From: Fimenecus stercoravium
GTDB lineage: Bacteria; Bacillota; Clostridia; Oscillospirales; Acutalibacteraceae
Direction of reading: 5' to 3'
NCBI GenBank assembly: GCA_018711545.1
Contig: DVIC01000061.1
Coordinates: forward strand, 3,480-67,479
Length of the DNA stretch: 64,000 nt
Under the pieces are notes generated by a model that made no database searches, was not told where the DNA came from, and saw nothing but the letters and a program-made list of their open reading frames with translations. Shown in pieces: positions 32,932 to 41,880 of this stretch. The position numbers and the translations under genes were made by a program. Position 1 is the stretch's first letter; each line of letters starts with the position of its first letter.

Positions 32932-32997
32932 GTTTGTGACCTCCCTTATACAAAGTACTTTCATTCTATCACATATTTTGAAAATAGCAAGCCTTTT

Positions 32998-33861
32998 TTA
33001 TTCGATTCCCTTAAGCGCTTCGAGCTCGGCTTTGTTGAGCCGGATGTGCGCGTCGCGGATGAGCTTTACCTCGTGGCGTTCCACGAGCAGGGGCGCTGCG
33101 TCGGGACGGCGGTCGAGCCGCACTTTCAGCATCCCCGTCAGCAGATTGTTCTCAAGCACTACACCGCGTCCCTCGTGCGTTTCCACCACTGCGCCGACCT
33201 TCGGCGTGTGGCGCAGCAGGTGGTCATAGGATTCCTGTTCATATTTTAAGCAGCACATCAGCCTGCCGCAAGTGCCGCTGATCTTGCCCGGATTTAAAGA
33301 AAGCCCCTGTTCCTTCGCCATTTTGATGGAAACAGGCTGGAAATCGCCCAAAAACGTGCTGCAGCAAAACGGCCGTCCGCAAATGCCGAATCCGCCGATC
33401 ATTTTAGATTCATCGCGCACGCCGATCTGCCGCAGCTCGATGCGTGTGCGGAATGTGCCTGCCAGATCCTTGACCAGGCTGCGGAAATCCACGCGCCCGT
33501 CCGCGGTAAAATAAAACAGGATCTTGCTGCCGTCAAAGGTGTATTCGACCTCCACAAGCTTCATATCCAGCTTGTGTGCGCGGATCTTTTCCTCGCAGAT
33601 CGAAAACGCCTTTTTTTCTTTTTCACGGTTCTCCGCAAGGGTCTTTAAGTCCTCGGGACCGGCGGCGCGGATGATGCGCTTTAAGGGCTTGACGATCTCC
33701 TCGTCGGGCACCTCGCGGTTTTGAAGCGCGATCTCGCCGCACTCCACACCGCGTGCGGTCTCTACGATCACACGATCCCCTTTTTTGAATTGCATGCCGT
33801 CGGGGTCAAAGTAATACACTTTCCCGACGTCCTTGAATCGAATGCCGACTACTTGAGCCAT
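32998..33861 (-). CDS. ricT: PSP1-domain protein RicT (YaaT)
   Basis: The product is 287 aa from ATG 33861, preceded by AAAGGAG; the extra 19 upstream codons have no ribosome-binding site. It has the family core KVYYFDPDG, GRVDFRSLVKDLAG, the Cys-rich FGICGRPFCCSTFLGDF and ISGTCGRLMCCLKYE. In Bacillus RicT (YaaT) forms an Fe-S-binding complex with RicA and RicF that aids RNase Y processing and Spo0A phosphorylation. It lies directly after holB, as in Bacillus. Confidence 0.93.
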   Translation of the reverse strand: MAQVVGIRFKDVGKVYYFDPDGMQFKKGDRVIVETARGVECGEIALQNREVPDEEIVKPLKRIIRAAGPEDLKTLAENREKEKKAFSICEEKIRAHKLDMKLVEVEYTFDGSKILFYFTADGRVDFRSLVKDLAGTFRTRIELRQIGVRDESKMIGGFGICGRPFCCSTFLGDFQPVSIKMAKEQGLSLNPGKISGTCGRLMCCLKYEQESYDHLLRHTPKVGAVVETHEGRGVVLENNLLTGMLKVRLDRRPDAAPLLVERHEVKLIRDAHIRLNKAELEALKGIE

Positions 33862-33895
33862 AGATACTCCTTTGCATACGCTGTGGTAAAAAGCG

Positions 33896-34771
33896 TTAAA
33901 TGGTTTGTTCCGCTGCACGGTGCAGACGATAGCAAAGCCCCGTCAAGAGCAGGTTCGCGTTGGCATAGCCCTCGTTTTCCGACAAAAGCTTCTGCACTTC
34001 CCGCAGAACAGCATACAGCCGCGGCTTTGTGAACTGCGCAGCAAGCTGCGCGGACACTTCGCCGAACCCCGTGCGCGCAGCAGCACCCGCCTTGCTGCGC
34101 AAAGCATCCTCCAGGATCTCTGCAAGACAGCGAAGCACGCTGTCCGTCTCCTCGCGGTCACGTTCAAGCGGCGCGGTCGCCTGTAAAAGCGCCCATTCCG
34201 AGCGCGCGCACAGCGCGGAAGCGAGCTGCCCCGCCGTGTGCTGCGTCTCTTTGGAAAACGGTTCTTCAAAGCCTGAAAGCGTCACCGTCACAGCGCGGGA
34301 ACGCACCGTGGGCAGCATCGCGCTGCCGGACGGGCAGGTCAGCAGAAAATATACGCCTGCGGGCGGTTCTTCTAAGATCTTCAGCAGCGCGTTTTCACTG
34401 CTGTCGTTCATGCTCTGGCAGTCCTCCAAAATATAAACCTTTGCGTCTCCGTCGTTCGGCAATACAAAGGCATCCTGCCGAATGGCACGGCAGGTCTCTA
34501 CCTTGAAAACACCGTTCTTCTTTTCAGGCGCGAAGCACTGCACGTCCGGGTGATTGCCGGACCGGCACTTGCGGCATGCACGGCAAACACCGCACGGGCG
34601 CGCATTTTCGCCCGTACAGACCAGAGCGTTTGCAAGGAAGCGGGCAAGCGCGCGCCGCGCCTCCTCGCCGCCGCCCTCTATGAGAACGGTTTGCGGGAAC
34701 TGATGCGTGCGCAGGCGGTATTCGAGAAACCGCCGTTCCCCGTTTGCAAGTGGAAATTCCGACAGGCTCAT
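33896..34771 (-). CDS. holB: DNA polymerase III delta' subunit
   Basis: The product is 291 aa. It is a clamp-loader AAA+ subunit with degenerate Walker A, as usual for delta': IEGGGEEARRAL stands where GKT would be. The zinc module CGVCRACRKC is at about residues 61-70, and LLKILEEPPAGVYFLL is the sensor region. It loads the beta clamp together with delta and tau. It overlaps the preceding darA by ATGA. Confidence 0.92.
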   Translation of the reverse strand: MSLSEFPLANGERRFLEYRLRTHQFPQTVLIEGGGEEARRALARFLANALVCTGENARPCGVCRACRKCRSGNHPDVQCFAPEKKNGVFKVETCRAIRQDAFVLPNDGDAKVYILEDCQSMNDSSENALLKILEEPPAGVYFLLTCPSGSAMLPTVRSRAVTVTLSGFEEPFSKETQHTAGQLASALCARSEWALLQATAPLERDREETDSVLRCLAEILEDALRSKAGAAARTGFGEVSAQLAAQFTKPRLYAVLREVQKLLSENEGYANANLLLTGLCYRLHRAAEQTI

Positions 34772-35091
34772 AATTTATGGAACTGCTCCACATCCAGCAC
34801 GAATACCGTCGCGCCGCCCACGGTGATCTCCACCGGCACGGAAAGCAGCGAGTCGCCGATATATCCGGAGTTTACGGGGATCTGCTGTTTGCGCTGGCAG
34901 CTGAACTCTTCGATCACGGAGAGCGCTTCCGCGACCTTTTCTTCTTCCAAACCGATGAGCATCGTTACGTTCCCCGCGCGCAGAAAGCCGCCGGAGGTCG
35001 AAAGCTTTGTAACGCTGAAGCCCTTGCTTGTGAGCTCTGACAAAACGGCAGAAGCATCTTCACTGTTGACAATGGCGATAATGAGTTTCAT
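34768..35091 (-). CDS. darA: Cyclic-di-AMP receptor protein (DarA/PstA)
   Basis: This 107-aa PII-like protein starts MKLIIAIVNSEDA and holds the STSGGFLRAGNVTMLIGLEEE block and the C-terminal VGGATVFVLDVEQFH strand, which fit YaaQ/DarA, the trimeric c-di-AMP-binding PII-like protein. Its downstream target is unknown in the family. CGGAGGG lies upstream of the ATG. Bacillus has the same yaaQ-(yaaR)-holB order. Confidence 0.93.
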   Translation of the reverse strand: MKLIIAIVNSEDASAVLSELTSKGFSVTKLSTSGGFLRAGNVTMLIGLEEEKVAEALSVIEEFSCQRKQQIPVNSGYIGDSLLSVPVEITVGGATVFVLDVEQFHKL

Positions 35092-35127
35092 AAAAATCCC
35101 TCCGAGATCCGAAAAGATAAATTAATT

Positions 35128-36063
35128 TCAAGCCTGTGCCAGCGCAATGAACACAGGCATGGTGACAATGGAAAACAGGCTGACGACCGCAACGGTCTGT
35201 GAGGCGGTCTCCAGATCCCTGCCGTATTTTGCGGCAAACATGACCGTGTTGTTTGCCGTGGGTGCAGATGCGGAAATGAGCAGTGCGGTCAAAAGCACGC
35301 CCGAAATGCCGCAAAGACGCAGCAGCAACAGCATCACGGCGGGCAGCACGATCAGCTTCAAAAGCGCCGCAAGATAAGTTTGCGGCCGGCTGAACATGTG
35401 CCGCAGATCGGTATGTGCAAGATAAGTGCCGAACATCAGCATGGCAAGCGGGGTGTTCAGCTGTGCCAAAAGCCCGACAGGTTCCGAAAGCACGGTGGGC
35501 AAATCGATTTGAAACAGAAAGACCGGCAGCCCCAAAAGCACCGAGATCACGCCGGGATTGAGAAGCAGCCGCAGCGGACGAAAAACCGACCTTCCGGTAG
35601 TGCCCGACATCAGCCGCACCCCGTGGGTGAAGACAAAAAGGTTAAAGGGGACAAGCACGCCCGAGCAGAAAAAAACGCCCGTTTCGCCCAAAACCGCATC
35701 TGCCAGCGGCAGCGCCATATAGCCTACGTTACCGTATATGCACGCAAAGCGGAAAATATCGGCGTTGGTCTTGTCGCCCCTGCGGAAAAACGGCAGGGAC
35801 AATAAAATGGCGATCCCATGCAGCGCCGTGCCGCCGAGCAGGGCAAACAGCAGGTTCCGAAGCGTCGTGTCGGTCCGCTCCATTGCCGCGAACGCCTGTA
35901 CCACCACGGCGGGCGTGACGATATAGAAAAGCAGGTCGTTGGTAAGTTTCGCGGCTTTTTCGGTGTAAATGCCCGCCTTATCACAGGCAAAGCCCACCGC
36001 CGCGAGCACATATAGGATTGCCACCTGCATGGCCGCCGTTCCGGCATTTTGCAAAAAGCTCAT
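35128..36063 (-). CDS. AEC family transporter (auxin-efflux-carrier fold)
   Basis: The product is 311 aa with about ten hydrophobic helices in two inverted halves and a GNVGYMALPLADAV-type motif (here around residues 110-124) in the crossover helix. The family exports or imports small organic acids such as malate or auxin-like anions. The start overlaps the preceding gene by ATGA. The darA start lies 36 nt beyond its stop, so the operon may run through. Confidence 0.88.
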   Translation of the reverse strand: MSFLQNAGTAAMQVAILYVLAAVGFACDKAGIYTEKAAKLTNDLLFYIVTPAVVVQAFAAMERTDTTLRNLLFALLGGTALHGIAILLSLPFFRRGDKTNADIFRFACIYGNVGYMALPLADAVLGETGVFFCSGVLVPFNLFVFTHGVRLMSGTTGRSVFRPLRLLLNPGVISVLLGLPVFLFQIDLPTVLSEPVGLLAQLNTPLAMLMFGTYLAHTDLRHMFSRPQTYLAALLKLIVLPAVMLLLLRLCGISGVLLTALLISASAPTANNTVMFAAKYGRDLETASQTVAVVSLFSIVTMPVFIALAQA

Positions 36064-37016
36064 GCGTCTGCGCTGTTTTCACCGCCGGGCACGTCCGCGT
36101 CAGCCGCCGTATCATTTTCCTCCGCCTGCGGCTCTTCCGAAGCGGGTCTGCCGAAACGCATGTGTTCCAAGATATAGACGACGGAAAATACGGCAAAGCC
36201 GATCTCCCCGAACGAAAACGGGAAGCCGTCCGCGAGCAGGTCGCCCCGGCCCGCCACGGTGCAGACAAGGCGCGAAATGCCGATCACCGCCGCAAGAAAC
36301 GCCGCCGGCAGCCCAAAGCAGACGAGCTTGCGCATTTCGCCTCTGGGATTTACCTGCGCGGCTATGCGTGCGAACGACAGCAAAAACAACATCATAAACG
36401 CGAGCATGGCAAGTTCCTGCAAAAGCTCGGAGACCATCGTGAAGCTGATCTTTGTCATAAAACGCAGTACGATGCGGAACATCGACCAAAACAGCGGTGT
36501 GAGCGCAAGGAAGCGGTATTTGGTGAACCGTGCATCGCCTTTTAGATAGGATACCGCCAGGATCGCCATATAAACGGCGGCAAGCACCCCGCAGACCGCC
36601 TGTAAGACTTCGGCGAGCAGCCCTTCCGAAAACAACAGCGCGCCCATGGCGAGCCTGCCGCTTTCCGAAACGGTTCCGGCGGCGTTTATCACGCTTAGCA
36701 CCGCGTCGTACAGAAGCCCCACGGCAAACAGAGCGCTTCCGAAAAACAACGCCCGGTCCTTGCGCACAAGCGCCCGGGAGGCGGGCAGGCACGCGCTGTA
36801 TGCGGGCAGTACCGCGAGCAGCACCACCGCCGCCAGCAGCACGCCGTACATGACGTAAACAGACCAGTCTACCGCTTCAAAAAAGCCCGTGTGGGGTTCA
36901 ATATTCGTAAACAGCTGCACGGTGCGCAGCACCGCAGCGAGCGCCGTGGCGATGCCCCAAACGCAAAGCAGCAGCCGCGCGTCGATCTGTTCGGATTTTC
37001 GGATATTCAGCTTCAT
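36060..37016 (-). CDS. Integral membrane protein of unknown function
   Basis: The product is 318 aa with about eight predicted helices and an acidic, low-complexity C-terminal tail (EEPQAEENDTAADAD). No family motif was recognised. It is transcribed between citrate synthase (38 nt upstream) and the AEC transporter (ATGA overlap). That suggests a shared transcript, possibly concerned with organic-acid handling, but this is inference only. Confidence 0.8.
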   Translation of the reverse strand: MKLNIRKSEQIDARLLLCVWGIATALAAVLRTVQLFTNIEPHTGFFEAVDWSVYVMYGVLLAAVVLLAVLPAYSACLPASRALVRKDRALFFGSALFAVGLLYDAVLSVINAAGTVSESGRLAMGALLFSEGLLAEVLQAVCGVLAAVYMAILAVSYLKGDARFTKYRFLALTPLFWSMFRIVLRFMTKISFTMVSELLQELAMLAFMMLFLLSFARIAAQVNPRGEMRKLVCFGLPAAFLAAVIGISRLVCTVAGRGDLLADGFPFSFGEIGFAVFSVVYILEHMRFGRPASEEPQAEENDTAADADVPGGENSADA

Positions 37017-37054
37017 GGCAACGATCCTCGTTTTCTGTAGCGTTAGCGCCGGTT

Positions 37055-38467
37055 TTACCGCTCTTCGGGCGGGATGTATTCCGTCTGTACCACGTGATTG
37101 GGAATGCGCTCACAAAGCGGCACGAACTTCCGCGGCAGGGAGACGTTTTTATACGCAGGACGCATGATGCGGCTGCCGGAGGTAAGCTCCTCCAGCCGGT
37201 GCGCCGACCAACCCGCGATGCGCGCCGCCATGAACAACGGTGTGAACAGCTCCTGCGGGATGCGCAGCATCTCATAGATCAGGCCTGAATACAAATCAAC
37301 ATTTGCGCACATCTTTTTCTTTTCGCCCTTGTATTTGGCAAAAAGCTCGGGCGTGAGCTTTTCTATAAGTTCAAGCGTGCGGAAGCGATCTTCAAAGCCG
37401 TGTTCCTTGGCAAAGGAACGCGCGTTTTCACGCAGGATCACGGCGCGCGGGTCCGAAAGCGTATAGACCGCGTGCCCCATGCCGTAGATAAGCCCCGAGC
37501 CGTCGCCTGCCTGTTTATGGATGACCTTCGTCAGGTAATCGGCGACCTGCCCCTCGTCGGTAGGATCGGAGATATGCTCACGCATATCCTCCACCATTTT
37601 ATAAACCTTGATGTTAGCGCCGCCGTGCTTCGGACCCTTGAGCGAGCCGATCCCCGCCGCAATGGCGGAATAGGTGTCCGTTCCGGAGGAGGTGATGCAG
37701 CGCGTGGTAAAGGTCGAGTTGTTGCCGCCGCCGTGCTCGGCATGGATGATCATGCACAGATCCAAGAGCTTGGCTTCCTCGTCCGTAAATTTGCGGTCGG
37801 GACGGATGGCGTGCAAAATGGACTCGGCGGTTTTTAAGGACTTATCGTTTTGATGGATATACATGCTTTTGTGATCGTAAACGCGCCGTTTGACCTGATA
37901 GGCATACGCCATGATGGTGGGGATCTGCGCAATGAGCTGGATGGATTGGCGCAGCACGTTTTCCATGGAGGTGTCGTCGGGGTTTTTGTCAAAGGAATAC
38001 AGCGCCAGCACCGAGCGTGCAACCTTGTTCATGATGTCGGGCGACGGCGCTTTCATGATCATATCTTCTATGAATTCATCCGGCAGCTCACGGCACTCCG
38101 CCAACAGCTCACAAAAGCGGTCGAGCTGTTTTTGCGTCGGCAGATCACCGAACAGCAAAAGCCAAGCGACCTCTTCAAATCCGAAGCGGTCCTTTTCCAT
38201 GCAGTCGTGCACGATCTCGCTCATGTCGATCCCGCGGTAGGTAAGCCTGCCTTCTTTCGGCACGCGTTCGCCGTCCTCAATATAATACCCCTCGACCGAG
38301 CAAATACGCGTAAGCCCCGCCATAACGCCGGTCCCGTCGGCGTTGCGCAAGCCGCGCTTTACGTCAAAGCGTAGGTAGTCCTCAGAGCGGATACGGTTAT
38401 TTTTTGCAAGTTCTTCGCATAAATTAGAAAGAGCATCGTTGGAAATCGGGGATATGTAACCGGGCAT
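37055..38467 (-). CDS. gltA: Citrate synthase
   Basis: The product is 470 aa from ATG 38467, which has GGAGAC 10 nt upstream. Blocks are RLTYRGIDMSEIVHD, IHAEHGGGNNSTFT (active-site His), the LKGPKHGGANIKV catalytic His region, MGHAVYTLSDPRAVIL and RIAGWSAHRLEE. It condenses oxaloacetate and acetyl-CoA. The length is that of the longer clostridial citrate/2-methylcitrate synthase type. No aconitase or isocitrate dehydrogenase lies nearby. It is the first gene behind a strong promoter. Confidence 0.95.
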   Translation of the reverse strand: MPGYISPISNDALSNLCEELAKNNRIRSEDYLRFDVKRGLRNADGTGVMAGLTRICSVEGYYIEDGERVPKEGRLTYRGIDMSEIVHDCMEKDRFGFEEVAWLLLFGDLPTQKQLDRFCELLAECRELPDEFIEDMIMKAPSPDIMNKVARSVLALYSFDKNPDDTSMENVLRQSIQLIAQIPTIMAYAYQVKRRVYDHKSMYIHQNDKSLKTAESILHAIRPDRKFTDEEAKLLDLCMIIHAEHGGGNNSTFTTRCITSSGTDTYSAIAAGIGSLKGPKHGGANIKVYKMVEDMREHISDPTDEGQVADYLTKVIHKQAGDGSGLIYGMGHAVYTLSDPRAVILRENARSFAKEHGFEDRFRTLELIEKLTPELFAKYKGEKKKMCANVDLYSGLIYEMLRIPQELFTPLFMAARIAGWSAHRLEELTSGSRIMRPAYKNVSLPRKFVPLCERIPNHVVQTEYIPPEER

Positions 38468-38553
38468 GCAAGAAAGTCTCCTTTTGCGCACCGGCTGCAG
38501 CGCGGTGCGGAAATATATCAGGATCGGCACAGCCGAAAAAATCTAGATAATTA

Positions 38554-38582
38554 TTGTATCGCAAAACAGCCCTAAAGTCAAC
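38554..38582 (-). promoter_or_regulatory. Sigma-A promoter of the gltA transcript
   Basis: TTGACT, a 17-nt spacer and TACAAT, about 87 nt before the gltA start codon. Confidence 0.8.
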
Positions 38583-38618
38583 CAAACGCACGGGAAATTC
38601 CGAAAGGCAGGGAAACGG

Positions 38619-39617
38619 ATGAAAACCTACGGTATTTTATGCTTCGTTCTGGCGCTCGCGATGTTTGCGGCGCCCGTTGCGGTGCTGGATCTCAGCGATT
38701 TTTCGTTTGCCGCTGCGCGGGAGGTGCTGTTCGGGGAGGAGACGCAGGCAACGCAGTCCGACGAATCGACCGACAGCGAGACGGTGGCGGTGCTGCAGGC
38801 GGCGAGCGGGAATGTCGTAGAAATGGATACGGTGGAATATCTGGTGGGCTGTGTGGCGAGTGAAATGTCGGCGGATGCCGATGCGGAAGCGCTCAAGGCG
38901 CAGGCGGTGGCGGCGTACACGAACGTGCAGCGGCTCAAAGCAGACCCCGATTCAACGCTTGAGGGCGCGGATATCTCCGACGACCCCGCGCGCCACCAGG
39001 GGTATTTGGATGAAGCGGCACGCCGCGAAAAATGGGGCGACAACTATGACGCATATAACGAAAAGCTCACCGAAGCGGTGACCGCCGTGCGCGGACAAAC
39101 CCTCACCTATGACGGGGCGTATATTACGGCGACGTACTGTGCGCTGTGCCCCGGGCGGACGGAAAGCGCGGCGAACATCTGGGGCGGGGAGGTGCCGTAT
39201 CTGCAATCGGTCACAAGCCCCGGCGACCGCCTTTCCCCGGATTATACCGAAACGACCGTCCTTTCCGCCGAGGAATTTCGCACAAAAGCGGCGGCGGACA
39301 CGGAGATCGTGCTCGGCGACGATCCGTCCGTGTGGCTTACCGACACGCAATATTCCGAAAATGAAACGGGCGTGGTCACATCTGTCACCGTCGGCGGCAA
39401 GATCATGACCGGGCAGCAGCTTCGCACGCTTTTGTCGCTTCGTTCGCCTGCCTTTACGGTGGAATACGCCGACGGGCAGTTTACCTTTACCTGCACGGGC
39501 AACGGGCACGGTGTGGGCATGAGCCAGTACGGCGCAGACCATATGGCGCGGCAGGGCTCGACCTACGAAGAGATCTTGGCGCATTATTACCCCGGTACGA
39601 CGCTTTCCGGGGCATAA
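38619..39617 (+). CDS. SpoIID/LytB-domain protein
   Basis: The product is 332 aa with an N-terminal signal or anchor segment (residues 4-22) and an acidic linker (residues 35-65). The SpoIID domain follows, with MDTVEYLVGCVASEMSADAD, LKAQAVAAYT and the C-terminal GNGHGVGMSQYGADHMA. The Glu in VASEM is at the place of the catalytic acid of SpoIID lytic transglycosylase, which acts on peptidoglycan during engulfment. No SpoIIQ or SpoIIM partner is adjacent, so it may be SpoIID itself or a vegetative paralogue. Confidence 0.85.
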   Translation: MKTYGILCFVLALAMFAAPVAVLDLSDFSFAAAREVLFGEETQATQSDESTDSETVAVLQAASGNVVEMDTVEYLVGCVASEMSADADAEALKAQAVAAYTNVQRLKADPDSTLEGADISDDPARHQGYLDEAARREKWGDNYDAYNEKLTEAVTAVRGQTLTYDGAYITATYCALCPGRTESAANIWGGEVPYLQSVTSPGDRLSPDYTETTVLSAEEFRTKAAADTEIVLGDDPSVWLTDTQYSENETGVVTSVTVGGKIMTGQQLRTLLSLRSPAFTVEYADGQFTFTCTGNGHGVGMSQYGADHMARQGSTYEEILAHYYPGTTLSGA

Positions 39618-39647
39618 AAACGGGCTGCCGAAAGGCAGCCCGTTTTT
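39616..39647. terminator. Bidirectional terminator between convergent genes
   Basis: AAAAACGGGCTGCC-GAAA-GGCAGCCCGTTTTT is a perfect 14-bp stem with a GNRA-type loop. It serves the SpoIID gene and the leftward HTH-membrane gene, and both stops lie within or beside it. Confidence 0.95.
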
Positions 39648-40590
39648 ATGCCTGTACGACCTGTCCGAAAACGGAAATCACCTCAGGGATGGCAAAATAT
39701 GCGATCGGCAGGATGGTGAGCCACAGCGTCTTGAGCTTGGGCTGCTTGTAAATGCCGAACGCCGCGCCGTAAAAGATGAGAATCTCAAAGACAGCACGAA
39801 TAAACATATTTGTGCGGGCAAAATCCGACGCATCCGCATAAAACCCCAAAGCGATCCAAAGGATATGGTACAAAAGCTGTCCGGCAAGCACTGCACTGAA
39901 CAAAATCCGCAGCGTTTTGCGCCCCTTTTCGGTGTCTGCTTGTGCGGCGGCGTTCAGGAAGAACGCCAAAAAGAAAAAGTCTATAATCATCAATACAAGT
40001 GAAACTGCCGCCTCCGTAATAAACCATGCGGAATCTATACCGGCTTGCACCGTTTTCATAGTAAACGGAAGGATCACCCATGAAACGACCGAATCTGCGA
40101 CAAAGGGATACAGAAATTCAAAATCCGCCACCCGACCGCGAAAATTCGTATTTTTAATGAGATGCGATCCGAGGAATATGCCCGAACAGATCGTAATGAC
40201 CGTTTGACAAATATCGGAAACGGTGTAATACAGGGCGGGTATGCTTGCGCCGAGCGCCGCCGCGATGGAAGCGGGGGTATTCAGCGCAGTTTGTACCGCA
40301 AAAACCAAAAGCCACCAGATCAATACGATTTTCATCAGGTACAAAACCGGCTTTTTCGGCGTCTTGCGCGCCGCCGCGCGTGCGGCGGCATGCAGCGCAT
40401 CTATGTCCACCGTGAAATAGTCGTCAGGCAGGTGATACGTCTCTATGATCTTCTGCGCCGCGTCATCGGGCACCTCGCCCGTCATTTCCAGCCGTTCGAT
40501 CTCCGCTTCCGAAACCGATAAAAGCTCTGCGAGATCCCTGCGCCAGATGTTCTGTTCCGCGCGGAATTGCGCAAGTGTGCGTTTTGCCAT
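39646..40590 (-). CDS. HTH-domain integral membrane protein
   Basis: The product is 314 aa from ATG 40590, preceded by TGGAGG. Residues about 4-55 form an XRE-like HTH (LAQFRAEQNIWRRDLAELLS then VSEAEIERLE), a linker follows, and then seven or so membrane helices. The C-terminus AAFGIYKQPKLKTLWLTILP is closely matched in the next gene (40637-41491). It is therefore one of a tandem pair, of which only this one has a DNA-binding head. The function is unknown. A membrane-bound regulator is the obvious guess. Confidence 0.8.
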   Translation of the reverse strand: MAKRTLAQFRAEQNIWRRDLAELLSVSEAEIERLEMTGEVPDDAAQKIIETYHLPDDYFTVDIDALHAAARAAARKTPKKPVLYLMKIVLIWWLLVFAVQTALNTPASIAAALGASIPALYYTVSDICQTVITICSGIFLGSHLIKNTNFRGRVADFEFLYPFVADSVVSWVILPFTMKTVQAGIDSAWFITEAAVSLVLMIIDFFFLAFFLNAAAQADTEKGRKTLRILFSAVLAGQLLYHILWIALGFYADASDFARTNMFIRAVFEILIFYGAAFGIYKQPKLKTLWLTILPIAYFAIPEVISVFGQVVQA

Positions 40591-40636
40591 ACAGAATCCT
40601 CCATTCTCTTGAACCCCAAATATTTGAAAAGCGAGA

Positions 40637-41491
40637 TCAAGCGATCGCTTTCCGGACAATGAAAAAGATATTCGGCAGCAGGTAGTATAGGATCGGCAGT
40701 ACAGAGAGCCAAAGCGGTTTCAGCTTCGGCAGCTTGTAAATGCCGAATGCCGCGCCGAACAGTACAGCTAAGAAAATCACCAGTGTTGCGGCGGTTTCTA
40801 TCCAGCCGAAGACGGAGATCCCCGCAACGCCCCGAAACACCGCGTCCAAAATCAGGTTGAGCAAATATCCAAGCAGCGAGAGCATGAGCAGGGGCTTGAG
40901 CCGCTTTCGCCGTTCGTCCACGTCCGTCTCGGCGGCAGCGCGGACAAAGTATGCAAAATACAAAAAGGACGCAATAACAGACACAAGTCCGAAAAACAGG
41001 TACAAACCGTTCCGCACAGAAAGCGTCTCGGCGCCGGCGGCAAGGGCGGCAAACGGGACGGCGATCCAGCCGGTCGCGGCGTCCGGGAGAAAAAGATACA
41101 TCCACTTGAAATCCGAGACCGCACCGCCGAAGCAGGTTTTCTTTCGGAAAAACGCGGACAGGCATACCGCGGAAACAAGCCCGACTGCCGCCGCGCTGAG
41201 ACGCAAAAGCGTAGCGAACGGCTCACGCATCGTGTCGCCCGACGCGGCAAGGTAGATCAGAACAGTCAGCAGCATGATGGCGAGTAAGCTGAGAAGCTGC
41301 CAAACAATGTCAACCTTGATCAGATATGCGATCGGGTGCCTTGGCGTCTTGTGCGATGCGTTGCGTGCGGCGCGGCGCTCGGCGCTGTCGACCGCCCGGC
41401 GTGCAGCAAGGAATAAGGCCTCGCGCGCGTCTGTGTCCGTATTTGTATCGTCCGGCTCTGTGCCGTTGGGCACAAGGGGCTCATTTTCCAT
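40637..41491 (-). CDS. Membrane protein, paralogue of the HTH-membrane protein
   Basis: The product is 284 aa. The N-terminus is an acidic and basic linker without HTH (residues 1-50), then six to seven helices and the ending AAFGIYKLPKLKPLWLSVLP. That ending and the HPIAYLIKVDIVWQLLSLL segment align with KPVLYLMKIVLIWWLLVF of the following gene. GGAGGG precedes the ATG. Its stop is 46 nt before the HTH paralogue on the same transcript. Confidence 0.8.
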   Translation of the reverse strand: MENEPLVPNGTEPDDTNTDTDAREALFLAARRAVDSAERRAARNASHKTPRHPIAYLIKVDIVWQLLSLLAIMLLTVLIYLAASGDTMREPFATLLRLSAAAVGLVSAVCLSAFFRKKTCFGGAVSDFKWMYLFLPDAATGWIAVPFAALAAGAETLSVRNGLYLFFGLVSVIASFLYFAYFVRAAAETDVDERRKRLKPLLMLSLLGYLLNLILDAVFRGVAGISVFGWIETAATLVIFLAVLFGAAFGIYKLPKLKPLWLSVLPILYYLLPNIFFIVRKAIA

Positions 41492-41580
41492 GCCGTACCC
41501 TCCGTTTTTTGCAGCATATGGTTGAAAAACAGGGGCAATTTGTGCTTATGCACAACTTCCTGCCCATATAAATCAAATTT

Positions 41581-41609
41581 ATTGTATCATATTTCAAAGC
41601 GCATGTAAA
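41581..41609 (-). promoter_or_regulatory. Promoter of the membrane-paralogue pair
   Basis: TTTACA, a 17-nt spacer and TACAAT, about 90 nt before the start codon. Confidence 0.75.
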
Positions 41610-41653
41610 GCACGGCAACATAAGCATTCACAAGAAATTCTGATGAAAAAGGC

Positions 41654-41682
41654 TTGACTTTCTCGTTGCTACATTGTATAAT
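41654..41682 (+). promoter_or_regulatory. Promoter of tRNA-Gln
   Basis: TTGACT, a 17-nt spacer and a perfect TATAAT, ending 19 nt before the tRNA. Confidence 0.9.
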
Positions 41683-41701
41683 ACCACTTGCAATTTCACA
41701 C

Positions 41702-41775
41702 AGCGGTATTGTGTAATGGTAGCACAGCGGACTCTGACTCCGTATGTAGAGGTTCGAATCCTTTTACCGCTGCCA
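41702..41775 (+). tRNA. tRNA-Gln (anticodon CUG)
   Basis: The acceptor AGCGGTA pairs with TACCGCT, the discriminator is G, and CCA is encoded. The anticodon loop CTCTGAC places CTG at 41734-41736. The T-arm loop is TTCGAAT. It has its own promoter and a terminator starting at the next base, so it is transcribed as a single tRNA. Confidence 0.95.
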
Positions 41776-41817
41776 GAAACAGCACAGTGGCTTTTGCCGC
41801 TGTGCTGTTTCTTTTTT
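41776..41817 (+). terminator. tRNA-Gln terminator
   Basis: GAAACAGCACAG pairs with CTGTGCTGTTTC around an inner GGC-TTTT-GCC loop, with six T after it. Confidence 0.95.
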
Positions 41818-41821
41818 AGAC

Positions 41822-41837
41822 AAAAGGATTCGAACCT
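41822..41837 (-). repeat. Inverted copy of the tRNA-Gln T-arm
   Basis: AAAAGGATTCGAACCT is the exact reverse complement of 41750-41765 inside the tRNA. No full antisense tRNA surrounds it. It may be a remnant of a lost tRNA or of an integration site. Confidence 0.6.
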
Positions 41838-41880
41838 GGGAAACGCAATGCCGGAATGCAGATAAACGCTTTATGGCATA

